The notes: generated by a model not told the origin, from the letters alone. Positions 23,311 through 36,349 are shown, counted from the stretch's first letter. The stretch: 64,000 bases of DNA from Aromatoleum petrolei (GCF_017894385.1 NZ_CP059560.1:4596501-4660500); one strand, 5' to 3'. Translations and numbers: made by a program.

Positions 23311-24735
23311 CTACGATGCTGCTCCGGCCGGCCACGCGAGGCGCAGCAGGTTGGTGCTGCCGGGGGTCCCGAAGGGCACGCCGGCGGTGACGACGACGGC
23401 CTGGCCGGGCGCGGTGAGACCTTCGGCGCGGCAGTGCTCGATCGCGACATTGACGATCTCCTCGACCGCGCAGGCTTCGACCGACCGGCGCGAGCGTACG
23501 CCCCACACGACGCACAGCCGGCGCGCGACCAACTGCGAGGGCGTAAGGCCCAGGATCGGCGAGCGCGGACGCTGGTGCGCGATCCGCAGCGCAGTCGAAC
23601 CGGAGGCCGTGAAGGCCACCGTCGCCGACAGCGGTAGCGTTTCCGCGACGGCGCGGATCGCGGTGCCGATCGCGTCGGTGGTGTTGCCCTTGGGATCGGC
23701 GCCGACCGCTTCCATCAGCTGGCGCTGCAGCGGATCGGCCTCGGTGCGGGCGATGATGCGGCTCATCATCGCGAGCGCGTCGGCGGGGTACTTGCCGGAC
23801 GCGGTCTCGGCCGACAGCATCACCGCATCGGCGCCGTCGAACACCGCGGTGGCGACGTCGGAGGCTTCGGCGCGGGTGGGCGCAGGGGCCGAGATCATCG
23901 ATTCGAGCATCTGTGTGGCGACCACCACCGGCTTGCCGGCGCGGCGGCACAGCCGCACGATGCGCTTCTGCAGGCCAGGCACGTCCTCGGGCGGAAGTTC
24001 CACGCCGAGGTCGCCGCGTGCGACCATGATGCCGTCGGCCTGGGCGATGATTTCTTCGAGTTCGACCAGCGCCGAAGGTTTCTCGATCTTCGCCATCAGC
24101 AGCGCCTTGTCGCCGATCAGCGCGCGCGCCTCGACGATGTCCGCGGCGCGTTGCACGAAGGACAGCGCGACCCAGTCGATGCCCAGTTCCAGGCCGAAGG
24201 CGAGGTCGCGGCGGTCCTTGGCGGTGAGCGCCGAGAGCGGCAGCGCGACGTCGGGAACGTTCACGCCCTTGCGGTCCGACAGGCGCCCGTCGGTCAGCGC
24301 TTCCATCTCCAGCACGCCTTCGCCCTTCGCGACCACCTGCAGGCGCATCTTGCCGTCGTCGACCAGCAGCACGTGGCCGGGGCCGACCGCCGCGATGATC
24401 TCGGGGTGCGGGATGGACACGCGCCCGGCGTTGCCCGGCGCGGGGTCGAGGTCGAAGCGGATGCGGTCGCCGCGTGTCAGCGTGACGCCGCCCTCGGCGA
24501 AGGTGCCCAGGCGCAGCTTCGGCCCCTGCAGGTCGATCAGCACGCCGATCGGGCGGCCGAGTCGCTCTTCGACGGCGCGGATGCGCTGGTAAACGGCGCG
24601 GTGGTCGTCGTGCGTGCCGTGGCTGAAGTTCAGGCGGAACACGTCCGCCCCGGATTCCGCGAGCGCGCGCAAGGTGTCCTCGTCGGCACTCGCGGGGCCG
24701 ACGGTTGCGATGATCTTGGTGTTCTTGCCGGGCAT
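23311..24735 (-). CDS. pyk: Pyruvate kinase
   Basis: The 474-residue enzyme converts phosphoenolpyruvate plus ADP to pyruvate and ATP. It shows NTKIIATVGPAS, FRLNFSHGTHDDH, the active-site strand LLMAKIEKPSALVELEEI and MVARGDLGVELPPE. The ATG at 24735 is chosen. A GTG at 24747 overlaps the stop of the mutarotase gene as GTGA and would also be consistent with coupling, adding four residues. It is the fourth gene of the edd-eda-galM-pyk-gapN run. Confidence 0.94.
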   Translation of the reverse strand: MPGKNTKIIATVGPASADEDTLRALAESGADVFRLNFSHGTHDDHRAVYQRIRAVEERLGRPIGVLIDLQGPKLRLGTFAEGGVTLTRGDRIRFDLDPAPGNAGRVSIPHPEIIAAVGPGHVLLVDDGKMRLQVVAKGEGVLEMEALTDGRLSDRKGVNVPDVALPLSALTAKDRRDLAFGLELGIDWVALSFVQRAADIVEARALIGDKALLMAKIEKPSALVELEEIIAQADGIMVARGDLGVELPPEDVPGLQKRIVRLCRRAGKPVVVATQMLESMISAPAPTRAEASDVATAVFDGADAVMLSAETASGKYPADALAMMSRIIARTEADPLQRQLMEAVGADPKGNTTDAIGTAIRAVAETLPLSATVAFTASGSTALRIAHQRPRSPILGLTPSQLVARRLCVVWGVRSRRSVEACAVEEIVNVAIEHCRAEGLTAPGQAVVVTAGVPFGTPGSTNLLRLAWPAGAAS

Positions 24736-24743
24736 CTGGGGTC

Positions 24744-25847
24744 TCACGCGGTGGTCGCCGAAAAGCGGTTGGACGAGGAGGTGGAGGACGTGCGCGCTGC
24801 ATCGACGTCGAACCCGACGCCGCAGGCGAAGCTGGAGGTGGCGCCCGGCGACAGGCGGATGTCGCGCGCACAGTCCGGGCGGTTGAAGGCGTCGGTCATC
24901 GCCTCGACCGGCTCGATCGCGATCGCACGGCGCGCATCGCGGGCGAGCGTGTCGCCGGTGAAGACGTGCGTCAGGCCGCCGCGCTGCCAGATCGTGAGCT
25001 GCCGGCCGGTCGCGGGGTCGCGCAGGCGGCTGCGGATCAGGCCGTCGGCACCGGGTGCGGCGCCGGCATAGCAGCCGTCGATCACCGCGGCGCCGAGCGG
25101 ACGCGGCTGGCGGAAGTCCGGCAGGGATGCCTCGTCGACCGGCAGGAAGGCGGCCTCGCCGTCGAGCGGCAGGAGCTTCGCATCGGTGACGACGCAGCGG
25201 GATGCGGGGATCGTCAGCTCCAGGCTGTCGAGGGGCGCATCGCCCAGGCGGAAATACGGATGCCAGCCCGCGGCGTAGGGCGCGGCACGCTCGCCGACGT
25301 TGGTCGCCGTCACCGTGAGCCCGATGCTGCGCGCCGCGAAGCTCACGCGCACATTGAATTTCAGCGCGAAGGGATAGCCGGGGAAGGCATCGGCCGCGAT
25401 CGCTCCCGTGAAGAGCACACTGATGCCGGCGGTGGTCTCCTGCACGTTCGCGACCTTGAGGTCCATGGTGCGAAGGAAACCGTGGTAGATCAGCCGGTCG
25501 GCGGCGGGAACGCCGGGCAGCAGGTCGTGATCGCGTCCGTCGAAGCGGTAGCGCCCGTCGGCGATCCGGTTGGGGAAGGGGGCGAGGATGCCATTGCGCA
25601 CGCCGTTCTGGCTGGCGAGCTCTTCCGCGGAGACGAAGCCGTCGGTCAGCGCCACCAGTTCGCTGCCGTCGCGCACGCGCCAGTCGAGCAGCGTCGCGCC
25701 GCGGTGCGCGAAGACCGCGACGGCACCGCTGCGCTCGTCATGCAGTTCGATCGCCTCCATGCCGGAGCGCAGCACCTTGCGCATACGGAAGGTGTTCCTG
25801 TTCCGGTTCGCGGCAGGGGGCGCGACGGGCGCGGACGCGACGATCAT
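24744..25847 (-). CDS. Aldose 1-epimerase (mutarotase) family protein
   Basis: The 367-residue protein has a beta-sandwich mutarotase domain: [15 protein letters not shown], the catalytic histidine in [12 protein letters not shown], and the catalytic glutamate in [16 protein letters not shown]. It interconverts anomers of a hexose or hexose phosphate, here probably feeding glucose-6-phosphate dehydrogenase. The start ATG shares a base with the eda stop (TGATG), so translation is coupled. The C-terminus is serine/threonine-rich. Confidence 0.87.
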   Translation of the reverse strand: MIVASAPVAPPAANRNRNTFRMRKVLRSGMEAIELHDERSGAVAVFAHRGATLLDWRVRDGSELVALTDGFVSAEELASQNGVRNGILAPFPNRIADGRYRFDGRDHDLLPGVPAADRLIYHGFLRTMDLKVANVQETTAGISVLFTGAIAADAFPGYPFALKFNVRVSFAARSIGLTVTATNVGERAAPYAAGWHPYFRLGDAPLDSLELTIPASRCVVTDAKLLPLDGEAAFLPVDEASLPDFRQPRPLGAAVIDGCYAGAAPGADGLIRSRLRDPATGRQLTIWQRGGLTHVFTGDTLARDARRAIAIEPVEAMTDAFNRPDCARDIRLSPGATSSFACGVGFDVDAARTSSTSSSNRFSATTA

Positions 25848-26482
25848 CACGCGGCCTCGCTCGGGCGCAGTGCCGCGGCGGCGCGGGCGAGTTCGGTGAT
25901 CGCCGCCCAGTCGCCGGCGCGCACGCGGTCGGCGGGCGTGAGCCAGGAGCCGCCGACGCACGCGACGTTGGGCAGCGCGAGGAAGTTCGGCGCGCTCGCG
26001 AGGTCGATCCCGCCGGTCGGGCAGAAGCGCACCTGTGGGAAGGGGCCGTCGAGCGCTTTCAGCATGCCGATGCCGCCCGCCTGTGCCGCGGGGAAGAGCT
26101 TCATCGCGGTGTAGCCGGCGGCCAGCGTGTTGATCACGTCGGAGGGCGTCATCACGCCCGGCAGCAGCGGGATCGCCGACTCGCGCCCGGCACGCAGCAG
26201 CTCGGCCGAGGCGCCGGGGCTCACCGCGAACACGGCACCCGCTTCGGCCGCAGCGGCGAGGTCCGCGGGCGTCACGACGGTCCCCACGCCGACGATCGCG
26301 TCCGGCACTTCGGCGCGGATCGCGCGTACGCTCTCCAGCGCGGCGGCGGTGCGCATCGTAACCTCCAGCACGCGGATGCCGCCGGCGACCAGCGCGCGGG
26401 CGAGGGGCACCGCGTCGGCGACCTTGTCGAGCACGATCACTGGCATCACGGGGCTGGCGGCGAGCAGGGTGTTGATATCCAT
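25847..26482 (-). CDS. eda: 2-keto-3-deoxy-6-phosphogluconate aldolase
   Basis: The 211-residue class I aldolase cleaves KDPG to pyruvate and glyceraldehyde-3-phosphate. The catalytic glutamate lies in RVLEVTMRT and the Schiff-base lysine in YTAMKLFPA; the phosphate site is FCPTGGI. It lies 24 bases after edd and overlaps the mutarotase start by one base. Confidence 0.95.
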   Translation of the reverse strand: MDINTLLAASPVMPVIVLDKVADAVPLARALVAGGIRVLEVTMRTAAALESVRAIRAEVPDAIVGVGTVVTPADLAAAAEAGAVFAVSPGASAELLRAGRESAIPLLPGVMTPSDVINTLAAGYTAMKLFPAAQAGGIGMLKALDGPFPQVRFCPTGGIDLASAPNFLALPNVACVGGSWLTPADRVRAGDWAAITELARAAAALRPSEAA

Positions 26483-26506
26483 TCTTGGTTTCTCCGGAAT
26501 TCGGGA

Positions 26507-28354
<1,848 letters not shown>

Positions 28355-28426
28355 GTAGCCTCCTTTGTGTCGTGGCGCCGCCTTCGTGTCCCTCGTGGAG
28401 GGCGTTTGGCGGCTTGCTTTGAGACA

Positions 28427-28456
28427 AGTGTAGATTTGCTACATGTAGAAATGCAA
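28427..28456 (-). promoter_or_regulatory. edd operon promoter
   Basis: On the minus strand TTGCAT (28451-28456) and TACACT (28427-28432) are 18 bases apart, ending about 70 bases before the edd start. The HexR-like palindrome 28429-28443 covers the -10 box and part of the spacer, so binding would block initiation. Confidence 0.6.
28429..28443. promoter_or_regulatory. hexR operator: HexR-like operator at edd
   Basis: TGTAGATTTGCTACA has perfect 5-bp inverted arms (TGTAG/CTACA) around ATTTG and fits the 15-bp HexR motif TGTARTTWAAYTACA known from proteobacteria at most positions. A further TGTAGAAAT follows directly at 28444. hexR itself is encoded 2.6 kb away in the divergent operon. Confidence 0.7.
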
Positions 28457-28516
28457 GCCCCTTTTCGCAGAAAAAGCGAAATCTTGTAGACGGCGTGTTG
28501 ATTCGCTGGCCGTTTG

Positions 28517-28528
28517 CAAAGCGCTTTG
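28517..28528. promoter_or_regulatory. LacI-type palindrome in the edd/zwf gap
   Basis: CAAAGCGCTTTG is a perfect 12-bp palindrome with a central CG, in the context TTGCAAAGCGCTTTGAGA. This is the style of LacI/GalR-family operators. It is about 60 bases upstream of the edd -35 box and about 85 bases upstream of the zwf -35 box. No LacI-family gene is in the window. Confidence 0.4.
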
Positions 28529-28611
28529 AGATTCGTAAAACAGGCGGAAGGCCATGAATCTGGCGGAACGCGGGTCGAACCTGTTACTCGTTGCGGCCGT
28601 TAAAGTTTCTG

Positions 28612-28640
28612 TTGACTTGCTACATTTTTCCGCCTTTAAT
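28612..28640 (+). promoter_or_regulatory. zwf operon promoter
   Basis: TTGACT (28612-28617) and TTTAAT (28635-28640) are 17 bases apart, a near-consensus sigma-70 promoter. Initiation is expected near 28647, inside the second HexR-like operator. Confidence 0.7.
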
Positions 28641-28644
28641 TCGC

Positions 28645-28659
28645 TGTAGATTTACTACC
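28645..28659. promoter_or_regulatory. hexR operator: HexR-like operator at zwf
   Basis: TGTAGATTTACTACC matches the edd operator at 13 of 15 positions and keeps the TGTAG/CTAC arms, with only the last base breaking symmetry. It sits at the predicted zwf transcription start, an arrangement suited to repression. Confidence 0.65.
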
Positions 28660-28722
28660 GACGCCCTCCGGCAGCCCCGGATGAGCGGCGGTTCCACAAG
28701 AACATATGGACGAGGCAAAAAA

Positions 28723-30195
<1,473 letters not shown>

Positions 30196-30197
30196 TC

Positions 30198-30935
30198 ATG
30201 GAACTCGCGATGGAACTCGATCACGCCTTGAATCTCCCGCGCCACGTCGCGCAGGATGTCTTTCCCGACGCCGCGACGATGTCCGCGGCGCTCGCCGACC
30301 GCGTCGCCGCGATGCTGCGCCACGCGATCGGCGCGCGCGGCCGCGCGAGCCTCGTCGTCTCCGGCGGGCGCAGCCCGATTCCCTTCCTGCGCGCGCTGGG
30401 CCAGCGCAAGCTCGACTGGTCGCGCGTCGCCGTCACGCTCGCCGACGAGCGCTGGGTGCCGGCGGACCACCCCGACAGCAACGCCGGCCTCGTCGCCGCC
30501 AACCTGCTGCAGGGGCCGGCGGCGGAGGCGCGCTTCGTGCCGCTGTATGGCGGCGAGAATTCGCCCGGCGACGGCCTCGCCGCGTGCGCGGCCCGGCTCG
30601 GCGCGATCGCGCGGCCGTTCGACGTGGTGGTGCTGGGCATGGGGGACGACGGGCATTTCGCGTCGATCTTCCCGGGCATCCCGCGGCTGGGCGAGCTGCT
30701 GTCGGAGTCCGGCCCCGCGCTTGCGGCAACCGTCCCGCCGGCCGCGCCGCACGCGCGCATGACGCTGGGGCTGTCCGCGCTGCTCGATGCCCGCCGTATC
30801 CTGCTGCCGATCAGCGGCGCCGCGAAGCGAGCGGTGATCGAGGCCTCAGGGGGCGGAAACGAAAGTTTTCCGATCGCCACACTTCTGCGACAACGGCGCA
30901 CGCCGATGCATGTATTCTTCTCCCCCTCCACGTGA
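30198..30935 (+). CDS. pgl: 6-Phosphogluconolactonase
   Basis: The 245-residue protein of the NagB/DevB family hydrolyses 6-phosphogluconolactone. It shows LVVSGGRSPIPFLRAL, VTLADERWVPADHPDSN, and VVLGMGDDGHFASIFPG with the catalytic histidine. It starts 2 bases after the zwf stop; a second ATG four codons in is also possible. It feeds Edd. Confidence 0.93.
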   Translation: MELAMELDHALNLPRHVAQDVFPDAATMSAALADRVAAMLRHAIGARGRASLVVSGGRSPIPFLRALGQRKLDWSRVAVTLADERWVPADHPDSNAGLVAANLLQGPAAEARFVPLYGGENSPGDGLAACAARLGAIARPFDVVVLGMGDDGHFASIFPGIPRLGELLSESGPALAATVPPAAPHARMTLGLSALLDARRILLPISGAAKRAVIEASGGGNESFPIATLLRQRRTPMHVFFSPST

Positions 30936-31010
30936 CATGCGGATGGGCTAGGCTTCCAACCCGAGCGGCGGCGCACGAAACCGCGCAACACTGGAACCAG
31001 GCTGACTGAA

Positions 31011-31928
31011 ATGGAAAATCAACCGATCATCACATCGTCCGGCGAGGTGCCGGATGCGACCGGCCAACGGCAGACGAGCCCGCTGCTCGCGCGCATCGAG
31101 GCGTCCTTCGACGATTTGCGCAAGTCCGAGCGTGCCGTTGCCGAGTTCGTGCTCGCTCATCCGAACGAGGTGCTCAACATCTCGATCGCGGAACTCGCCT
31201 ACCGCGTCGGCGTGAGCCAGCCGACCGTCGCGCGCTTCGTCAATGCGCTGGGCTTCACCGGCTTCAAGGAATTCAAGCTGCGCCTCGCGCAAAGCCTCGC
31301 GAGCGGTGTGCCCTACGTGCATCGCGACGTCGGGCCGGACGATTCGCTCGACGAAGTCGCGCCCAAGGTCTTCAACCGCACCATCGGCGCGCTGATGAGC
31401 GTGCGTAACCAGCTCGACGCCGTGCGCCTGCAGCGTGCGGTGGAACTCGTCACGCGCGCCGGGCGCATGGAGTTCTACGGTATCGGCAATTCGGGCATCG
31501 TCGCCACGGATGCGCAGCACAAGTTCTTCCGTTTCGGCATCCCCGCCGTCGCCTACAGCGACCCCCACACCCAGGGCATGGCCGCGACCTTGCTGGAGGA
31601 GGGCGACGTCGTCGTAGCGATCTCCGCGAGCGGACGCACGCCCGAGATCATTCGTGCGTGCGAACTGGCGCGCGAAGCGGGTGCCGAGGTAATCGCGATC
31701 ACCGCCAGCGGCTCGCCGCTCGCCCGCGCGGCGACCGTGCTGCTCGCAGCCGACGTGCCGGAAGATCCCGACGTCTATGCCCCGATGACCTCGCGCATCG
31801 CGCATCTGGCGATCATCGACGTGCTGTCGGTGAGCGTCGCGCTCGCGAGCGGCCCCGAACTCATCAAGCGCCTCGAGCGCACCAAGCAGACCCTGCGCGA
31901 CAAGCGCATCCGCGGATTCGAAGCATAA
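31011..31928 (+). CDS. hexR: HexR transcriptional regulator (RpiR family)
   Basis: The 305-residue protein has an N-terminal RpiR helix-turn-helix (about residues 28-100, [20 protein letters not shown]). A C-terminal SIS sugar-phosphate-binding domain follows (about 145-275, [30 protein letters not shown]). HexR homologs repress edd, zwf and related genes and are released by KDPG. The two TGTAG...CTAC palindromes in the edd/zwf gap are its likely targets. It lies 75 bases after pgl and 2 bases before pgi. Confidence 0.92.
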   Translation: MENQPIITSSGEVPDATGQRQTSPLLARIEASFDDLRKSERAVAEFVLAHPNEVLNISIAELAYRVGVSQPTVARFVNALGFTGFKEFKLRLAQSLASGVPYVHRDVGPDDSLDEVAPKVFNRTIGALMSVRNQLDAVRLQRAVELVTRAGRMEFYGIGNSGIVATDAQHKFFRFGIPAVAYSDPHTQGMAATLLEEGDVVVAISASGRTPEIIRACELAREAGAEVIAITASGSPLARAATVLLAADVPEDPDVYAPMTSRIAHLAIIDVLSVSVALASGPELIKRLERTKQTLRDKRIRGFEA

Positions 31929-31930
31929 GC

Positions 31931-33568
31931 ATGACTTCATTGACGAACTCCCCCGCCTGGCGCGCACTCGCCGCGCATCGCGACGAACTGGGCGAGCAGC
32001 ACCTGCGCGATCTCTTCGCAGCCGACGCCGGGCGCTTCGAGCGCCTCTCGCTGCGCGCAGCCGGCCTCTTCCTCGACTACTCGAAGAACCGCCTCGTGCC
32101 GCGCACGCTCGAACTGCTCACCACGCTCGCGCGCGAACGCGGCCTCGACGCCGGGCGCGCCGCGATGTTCTCCGGCAAGCGCATCAACACCACCGAAGAT
32201 CGCGCCGTGCTGCACGTCGCGCTGCGCAATCGCAGCGACGCACCGGTCGAGCTCGACGGCCGCGACGTCATGCCGGCCGTGCGCGAGGTCCTCGCACGCA
32301 TGGGCGACTTCGCCGAAGGCGTGCGTGAGGGGCGCTGGCGCGGCTTCACGCGCGAAACGATCACCGACATCGTCAACATCGGCATCGGCGGCTCCGACCT
32401 CGGTCCCGCGATGGCCTGCCAGGCGCTCGCCGCCTGCGGCCACGAACGCCTGACGATGCACTTCGTGTCCAACATCGACGGCGATCACCTCGCCGGCGTG
32501 CTCGCGAAGGTCAAGCCCGCGCGCACCCTCTTCATCATCGCTTCGAAAACCTTCACGACCATCGAGACGATGACCAACGCCGCCAGCGCGCGTGCCTGGT
32601 TCCTCGCCAACGGAGGCAGCGAGGCGGACGTCGCGAAGCAATTCGTCGCCGTGTCCACCAACGCCGAGCGCGTCGCCGCCTTCGGCATCGACACCGCCAA
32701 CATGTTCGGCTTCTGGGACTGGGTCGGCGGGCGCTACTCGATGTGGTCGGCCGTGGGCCTGCCGATCGCGCTCTACGTCGGCCGCGACAACTTCGAGCAG
32801 TTGCTGAAAGGCGCACACGCGATGGACCGCCACTTCGCCGAAGCCCCGCTCGAGGCCAACATGCCGGTGATCCTCGGCCTGCTGGGCGTGTGGTATCGCG
32901 GCTTCTTCGGCTCGGCGAGCCTCTCGATCGCGCCCTATGCGCAGGCGCTCGCCCGCCTGCCGGCCTACCTGCAGCAGCTCGAGATGGAAAGCAACGGCAA
33001 GTCGGTGACGCGCGACGGCCAGCCCGTCGACACTGCCACCTGCCCGGTGATCTGGGGCGAACCCGGCACCAACGGCCAACACGCCTTCTTCCAACTGCTG
33101 CACCAAGGCACGGACCTGATTCCGGTCGACTTCATCGCGCCGCTGAAGGCGAGCCACGCGCTGGCCGAACACCACCGCCTGCTGCTCGCCAACTGCATCG
33201 CGCAGAGCAAGGCGCTGATGGTCGGCAAGACCGCAGACGAAGTGCGCAGCGAACTCGCCGCCGGCGGCCTGTCGGGCGACGCGCTGGAGGCGCTGGTGCC
33301 GCACCGCATCTTCCCCGGCAACCGCCCGAGCAACACGCTGCTGCTTCCCGACCTCTCGCCGCGTTCGCTGGGTGCGCTCATCGCGCTCTACGAGCACAAG
33401 GTCTTCGTGCAGAGCGTGATCTGGGGCATCAACGCCTTCGACCAGTGGGGCGTCGAGCTGGGCAAGCAGATCGCCAGCCGCATCGCCGGCGAACTCGCGG
33501 GCGGCACGCGCAGCGAGCACGATGCATCGACGGAAGGGCTGATCGCCGCGGTGCGCGCGGCGGGCTGA
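31931..33568 (+). CDS. pgi: Glucose-6-phosphate isomerase
   Basis: The 545-residue enzyme interconverts fructose-6-phosphate and glucose-6-phosphate. Signatures are [32 protein letters not shown], the catalytic glutamate in [11 protein letters not shown], and [28 protein letters not shown] C-terminal pieces. It lies 2 bases after hexR. In this setting it would pass fructose-6-phosphate into the Entner-Doudoroff route. Confidence 0.95.
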   Translation: MTSLTNSPAWRALAAHRDELGEQHLRDLFAADAGRFERLSLRAAGLFLDYSKNRLVPRTLELLTTLARERGLDAGRAAMFSGKRINTTEDRAVLHVALRNRSDAPVELDGRDVMPAVREVLARMGDFAEGVREGRWRGFTRETITDIVNIGIGGSDLGPAMACQALAACGHERLTMHFVSNIDGDHLAGVLAKVKPARTLFIIASKTFTTIETMTNAASARAWFLANGGSEADVAKQFVAVSTNAERVAAFGIDTANMFGFWDWVGGRYSMWSAVGLPIALYVGRDNFEQLLKGAHAMDRHFAEAPLEANMPVILGLLGVWYRGFFGSASLSIAPYAQALARLPAYLQQLEMESNGKSVTRDGQPVDTATCPVIWGEPGTNGQHAFFQLLHQGTDLIPVDFIAPLKASHALAEHHRLLLANCIAQSKALMVGKTADEVRSELAAGGLSGDALEALVPHRIFPGNRPSNTLLLPDLSPRSLGALIALYEHKVFVQSVIWGINAFDQWGVELGKQIASRIAGELAGGTRSEHDASTEGLIAAVRAAG

Positions 33569-33599
33569 GTTTCACGACAGCCGCTAAGCGGCGGGGGCG

Positions 33600-34574
33600 T
33601 CAGTCGGGTTCGGGGGCGAATTGCATCGCCGCATCGCGTAGCGCGTGCAGCATCTCCGCCGCGAAGGGATTGTGCCCAGCATGCGCAACGACCCGCAGCC
33701 GGCTCCCCGGCACCGCGCGGTGCAGGCGCCGGGCATTCTCGACCCGGCATACGAGATCCTTCTCCCCGTGCAGGATCGCCACCGGCAGGCCGGCGAGCGA
33801 CGCTGCGAGTTCGAGGAGTTGCTCCTCGCCGAGGAAGCACTGATGGCGCAGGTAGTGTGCCTGCACCCGATACTTCGCGACCAACACCGCCCGCGTCGCC
33901 GCGTCGGGAAACTCCGGTAGCGGAGCCGGGGCGCCGCCGTCCAGGGTCGCTTCCCATTGCATCCAGCGGCGAACCGTTTCCGCTGAGAGGCCTTCGTCGT
34001 CTCCGAGCACGGCGTCGAACAGGCGATCCCTGAGCGCCATATGCAGCTGACCCGGCGTTACCTCGTCGAGCGCCTGCCAGGCTTGCGGGAAACGCCCGCC
34101 GGCGCCCGCGAAGAACCACTCCAGGTCCGCGGCGCCGGTGAGAAAGATGCCGCGCAGGATCGCGCCGAGGCAGGCTTCCTGATGTGCCGCGGCATACGCA
34201 ACGGCTAGCGCAGCCCCCCAGGAGCCGCCGGTCACCAGCCAGCGTTCCACGCCCACGTGGCGGCGCAGCCGCTCGATGTCGGCGACGAGGTCCGCGGTCG
34301 TGTTCTGCGCGCATTCGCCGTGCGGCGTGCTGCGTCCGCAGCCGCGCTGGTCGAAGAGCACGATGCGGAAGCGCATCGGATCGAAGATCTGCCGCATGCG
34401 CGGCGAGCAGCCGCTGCCGGGGCCGCCGTGCAGCACCACGAGCGGGATGCCGGTGGGATCGCCGCACTGCTCGAAATAAATCGAGTGCCCGTCACCGACG
34501 TCGAGCCGGCCGGATTGCCAAGGCTCGGCGGGCGGGAAGAGGGTGCCGATTGCGGGATCGGGGACGGTGGCCAT
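33600..34574 (-). CDS. pip: Proline iminopeptidase
   Basis: The 324-residue alpha/beta hydrolase of peptidase family S33 releases N-terminal proline. It shows the oxyanion loop HGGPGSG (residues 49-55), DQRGCGRSTPHG, the nucleophile S118 in TGGSWGAALA, the aspartate in LHGEKDLVC, and the histidine in HAGHNPFA. It is convergent with pgi, with 31 bases between stops, and stands alone. Confidence 0.93.
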   Translation of the reverse strand: MATVPDPAIGTLFPPAEPWQSGRLDVGDGHSIYFEQCGDPTGIPLVVLHGGPGSGCSPRMRQIFDPMRFRIVLFDQRGCGRSTPHGECAQNTTADLVADIERLRRHVGVERWLVTGGSWGAALAVAYAAAHQEACLGAILRGIFLTGAADLEWFFAGAGGRFPQAWQALDEVTPGQLHMALRDRLFDAVLGDDEGLSAETVRRWMQWEATLDGGAPAPLPEFPDAATRAVLVAKYRVQAHYLRHQCFLGEEQLLELAASLAGLPVAILHGEKDLVCRVENARRLHRAVPGSRLRVVAHAGHNPFAAEMLHALRDAAMQFAPEPD

Positions 34575-34664
34575 GCATCCGATGCTAACGCAAGCGGGCA
34601 GAAATTGAGCGGCGCCGACACGCTCATGACAAGACGGTCGGCGCTCCTCAACGCAATGATCATC

Positions 34665-34886
34665 TCAAGGAATTGAGACCCATCCTTCGAGTGCTTGGTG
34701 GGCGGCCGCGTCCAGGGTCGTAGGGTGGAAAGGATCGCCGTAATTGCGATCCTGTTGGTCCTCCAACATCTGACCGAGTAGGCCGAGTCGGTTCGAATAA
34801 TCCCAAATCCCGCCGCGCACGGCGCTCATGTCCTCGGCGTCAAGGTCTTCGGTGACGGGCAGGTCGTGGATTGTGAGGTGGGTCAT
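34665..34886 (-). CDS. Small peptide with a double-glycine (bacteriocin-type) leader
   Basis: The 73-residue product has an acidic leader ending in GG: residues 1-26 include LPVTEDLDAEDMSAVRGG, the pattern cleaved by C39-peptidase ABC exporters. The remaining 47 residues begin IWDYSNRLGLLG and contain no cysteine, which argues against a lanthipeptide or disulfide bacteriocin. GGGAG lies about 8 bases upstream of the ATG. No exporter, peptidase or modification enzyme is nearby, so it is an orphan. Function is unknown; a secreted peptide or ribosomally made natural-product precursor is inferred from the leader. Confidence 0.6.
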   Translation of the reverse strand: MTHLTIHDLPVTEDLDAEDMSAVRGGIWDYSNRLGLLGQMLEDQQDRNYGDPFHPTTLDAAAHQALEGWVSIP

Positions 34887-35560
34887 GGCGGTTCTCCCAA
34901 AGTGTGAGTCGCGTTTCTGGTGGTAGTGAGCCGGATGTTGCGCTCGTCACTGCTCTTGCAGAAAGCGCGCCAGGGTGGCGAGATGGGCGCCGCGAGGCAG
35001 GCTAAGGTATTGAAAAATGAATAAATATTAAGCAGTGCCGATCGCGACGAAGGCGCTGATGGTGCTGGTGGCGGAGGCCAAACGGTGGGTAGTGTCCAAC
35101 AGGTTGAGGAGAAGTGTTCGTTCTGTCGAATCACCGTTGGGCTGCCGAGGCCGCATCAAGGCAGATAGTCCTGGCCGTACTTCCGGGAACGAGGCAAACA
35201 CGAAATGGAGGGAAGGGCGACCACGCTGAAGGCCACGTCATGCCCCCACATCCGACTTCGTGCGCCTTGGAATTATGTTCGGGCCCGGTCTAGTGTCGTC
35301 GAAAAGAAATGGTCTCGGCCTCGCCCGATGGCTACAGCCGGAGCCGATCCCAAGCGGCTATACGTCTTTTAAGCCACCCAACGGCAGTTTGCTGACTGCA
35401 CGCCACTTGAGCGGGAGCCATGCCGAATGGGCGACTCGCCGGGTTGGCCGGCTCCCGCCGCAGTGTCACGGTTTATGCCGATCTGCACGCCGTCGAGAAC
35501 GGGCTGGTCACCGAGCGCGAGACTGTCGCGGGATTCGTCGCCCTCCACGCGGCGTGACGG
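34887..35560. other. About 670 bases without a convincing gene
   Basis: The segment is locally AT-richer than its surroundings (for example near 35015-35032), and frames in it have irregular codon use. A 45-codon plus-strand frame at 35420-35557 (ending VAGFVALHAA) reads like the tail of a protein but has no recognisable family. I see no promoter, transposase or tRNA. It may be debris of an old insertion between the peptide gene and the AraC gene. Confidence 0.4.
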
Positions 35561-36349
35561 TCACTTCCCCGACTTCGCGAATTCCGCCGGTGTCACGTGC
35601 ATCAGCTTGCGGAACATCGTGATGAACGCGGACGAGCTGGAATAGCCGAGGTCCAGCGCGACCGATTCGACGCTGCGGCCCGATTCGAGCAGCGGCATCG
35701 CGCGCAGGATGCGCAGGCGCTGGCGCCATTCCGACAGCGACATGCCGAGGTCGCGCTGGCAGCGCCGGATCAGCGTGCGTTCGGTGGTGTTGGCAAGGCG
35801 GGCGAGCTCCGGCAGCGAGCGGTTGTCTTCGGGGCGGGCTTCCAGCATTTGGAGGACCGGCGCGAGCACCGGATCGGTCGATGCCGGCAGGTAACTGCCG
35901 GCGCAAGGGGCATCGGTGAGCTGGTCGACGAGGACTTGCAGGAAGCGCTCGTCTTCGGGCGTCGCGGGCGATTTGGGTGGCCGTTCGCGAAGCCGCTCGA
36001 GCATCGCGACGATCAGCGGGCCGACCGAGAGCGCGCACGGTACCCGCGGCAGGTGTCCGCACAGCGCCTTCGCGACATACACGGAACAGTGGCCGACCTC
36101 CTTGCGGTTCAGGCCGATGTGCTCGGTTTCGGGCGGCAGCCAGATCCCGTATTGGGGCGGCGCCAGCAGGTGCAGCCCGAGCACCTTCACTTCCATGACC
36201 CCGCGGAACGCGTACACGAACTCTCCGCCCGCGTGCTTGTGTGTCGGGTAGATCGCGTTGGCCGGGGATTCGGCGACCCGGAAGTGGATGGGCGAGGGCA
36301 GTTGCTCGCCTTGCGGCGCGAGTCGCGTCGGCTGCTGCACGGCTTTCAT
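35561..36349 (-). CDS. AraC-family transcriptional regulator
   Basis: The 262-residue protein has an N-terminal cupin (about 20-110, THKHAGGEFVYAFRGVMEV, IWLPPETEHI). A C-terminal double helix-turn-helix follows (RSLPELARLANTTERTLIRR and SVESVALDLGYSSSSAFITM). This layout resembles NimR-type regulators, which control a divergent drug or metabolite exporter. It is divergent from the EamA transporter gene with a strong inverted repeat between them, so it probably controls that gene. Confidence 0.9.
   Translation of the reverse strand: MKAVQQPTRLAPQGEQLPSPIHFRVAESPANAIYPTHKHAGGEFVYAFRGVMEVKVLGLHLLAPPQYGIWLPPETEHIGLNRKEVGHCSVYVAKALCGHLPRVPCALSVGPLIVAMLERLRERPPKSPATPEDERFLQVLVDQLTDAPCAGSYLPASTDPVLAPVLQMLEARPEDNRSLPELARLANTTERTLIRRCQRDLGMSLSEWRQRLRILRAMPLLESGRSVESVALDLGYSSSSAFITMFRKLMHVTPAEFAKSGK

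Noticed and set aside
33582..33595. A GCCGC-taa-GCGGC hairpin between pgi and pip as a terminator
   Set aside because: The stem is only 5 bp and no T tract follows on either strand.
34976..35100. Possible insertion-sequence end in the gene-poor gap (gtgtccaaca near 35093)
   Set aside because: No matching inverted end, target duplication or transposase sequence could be found within the window.
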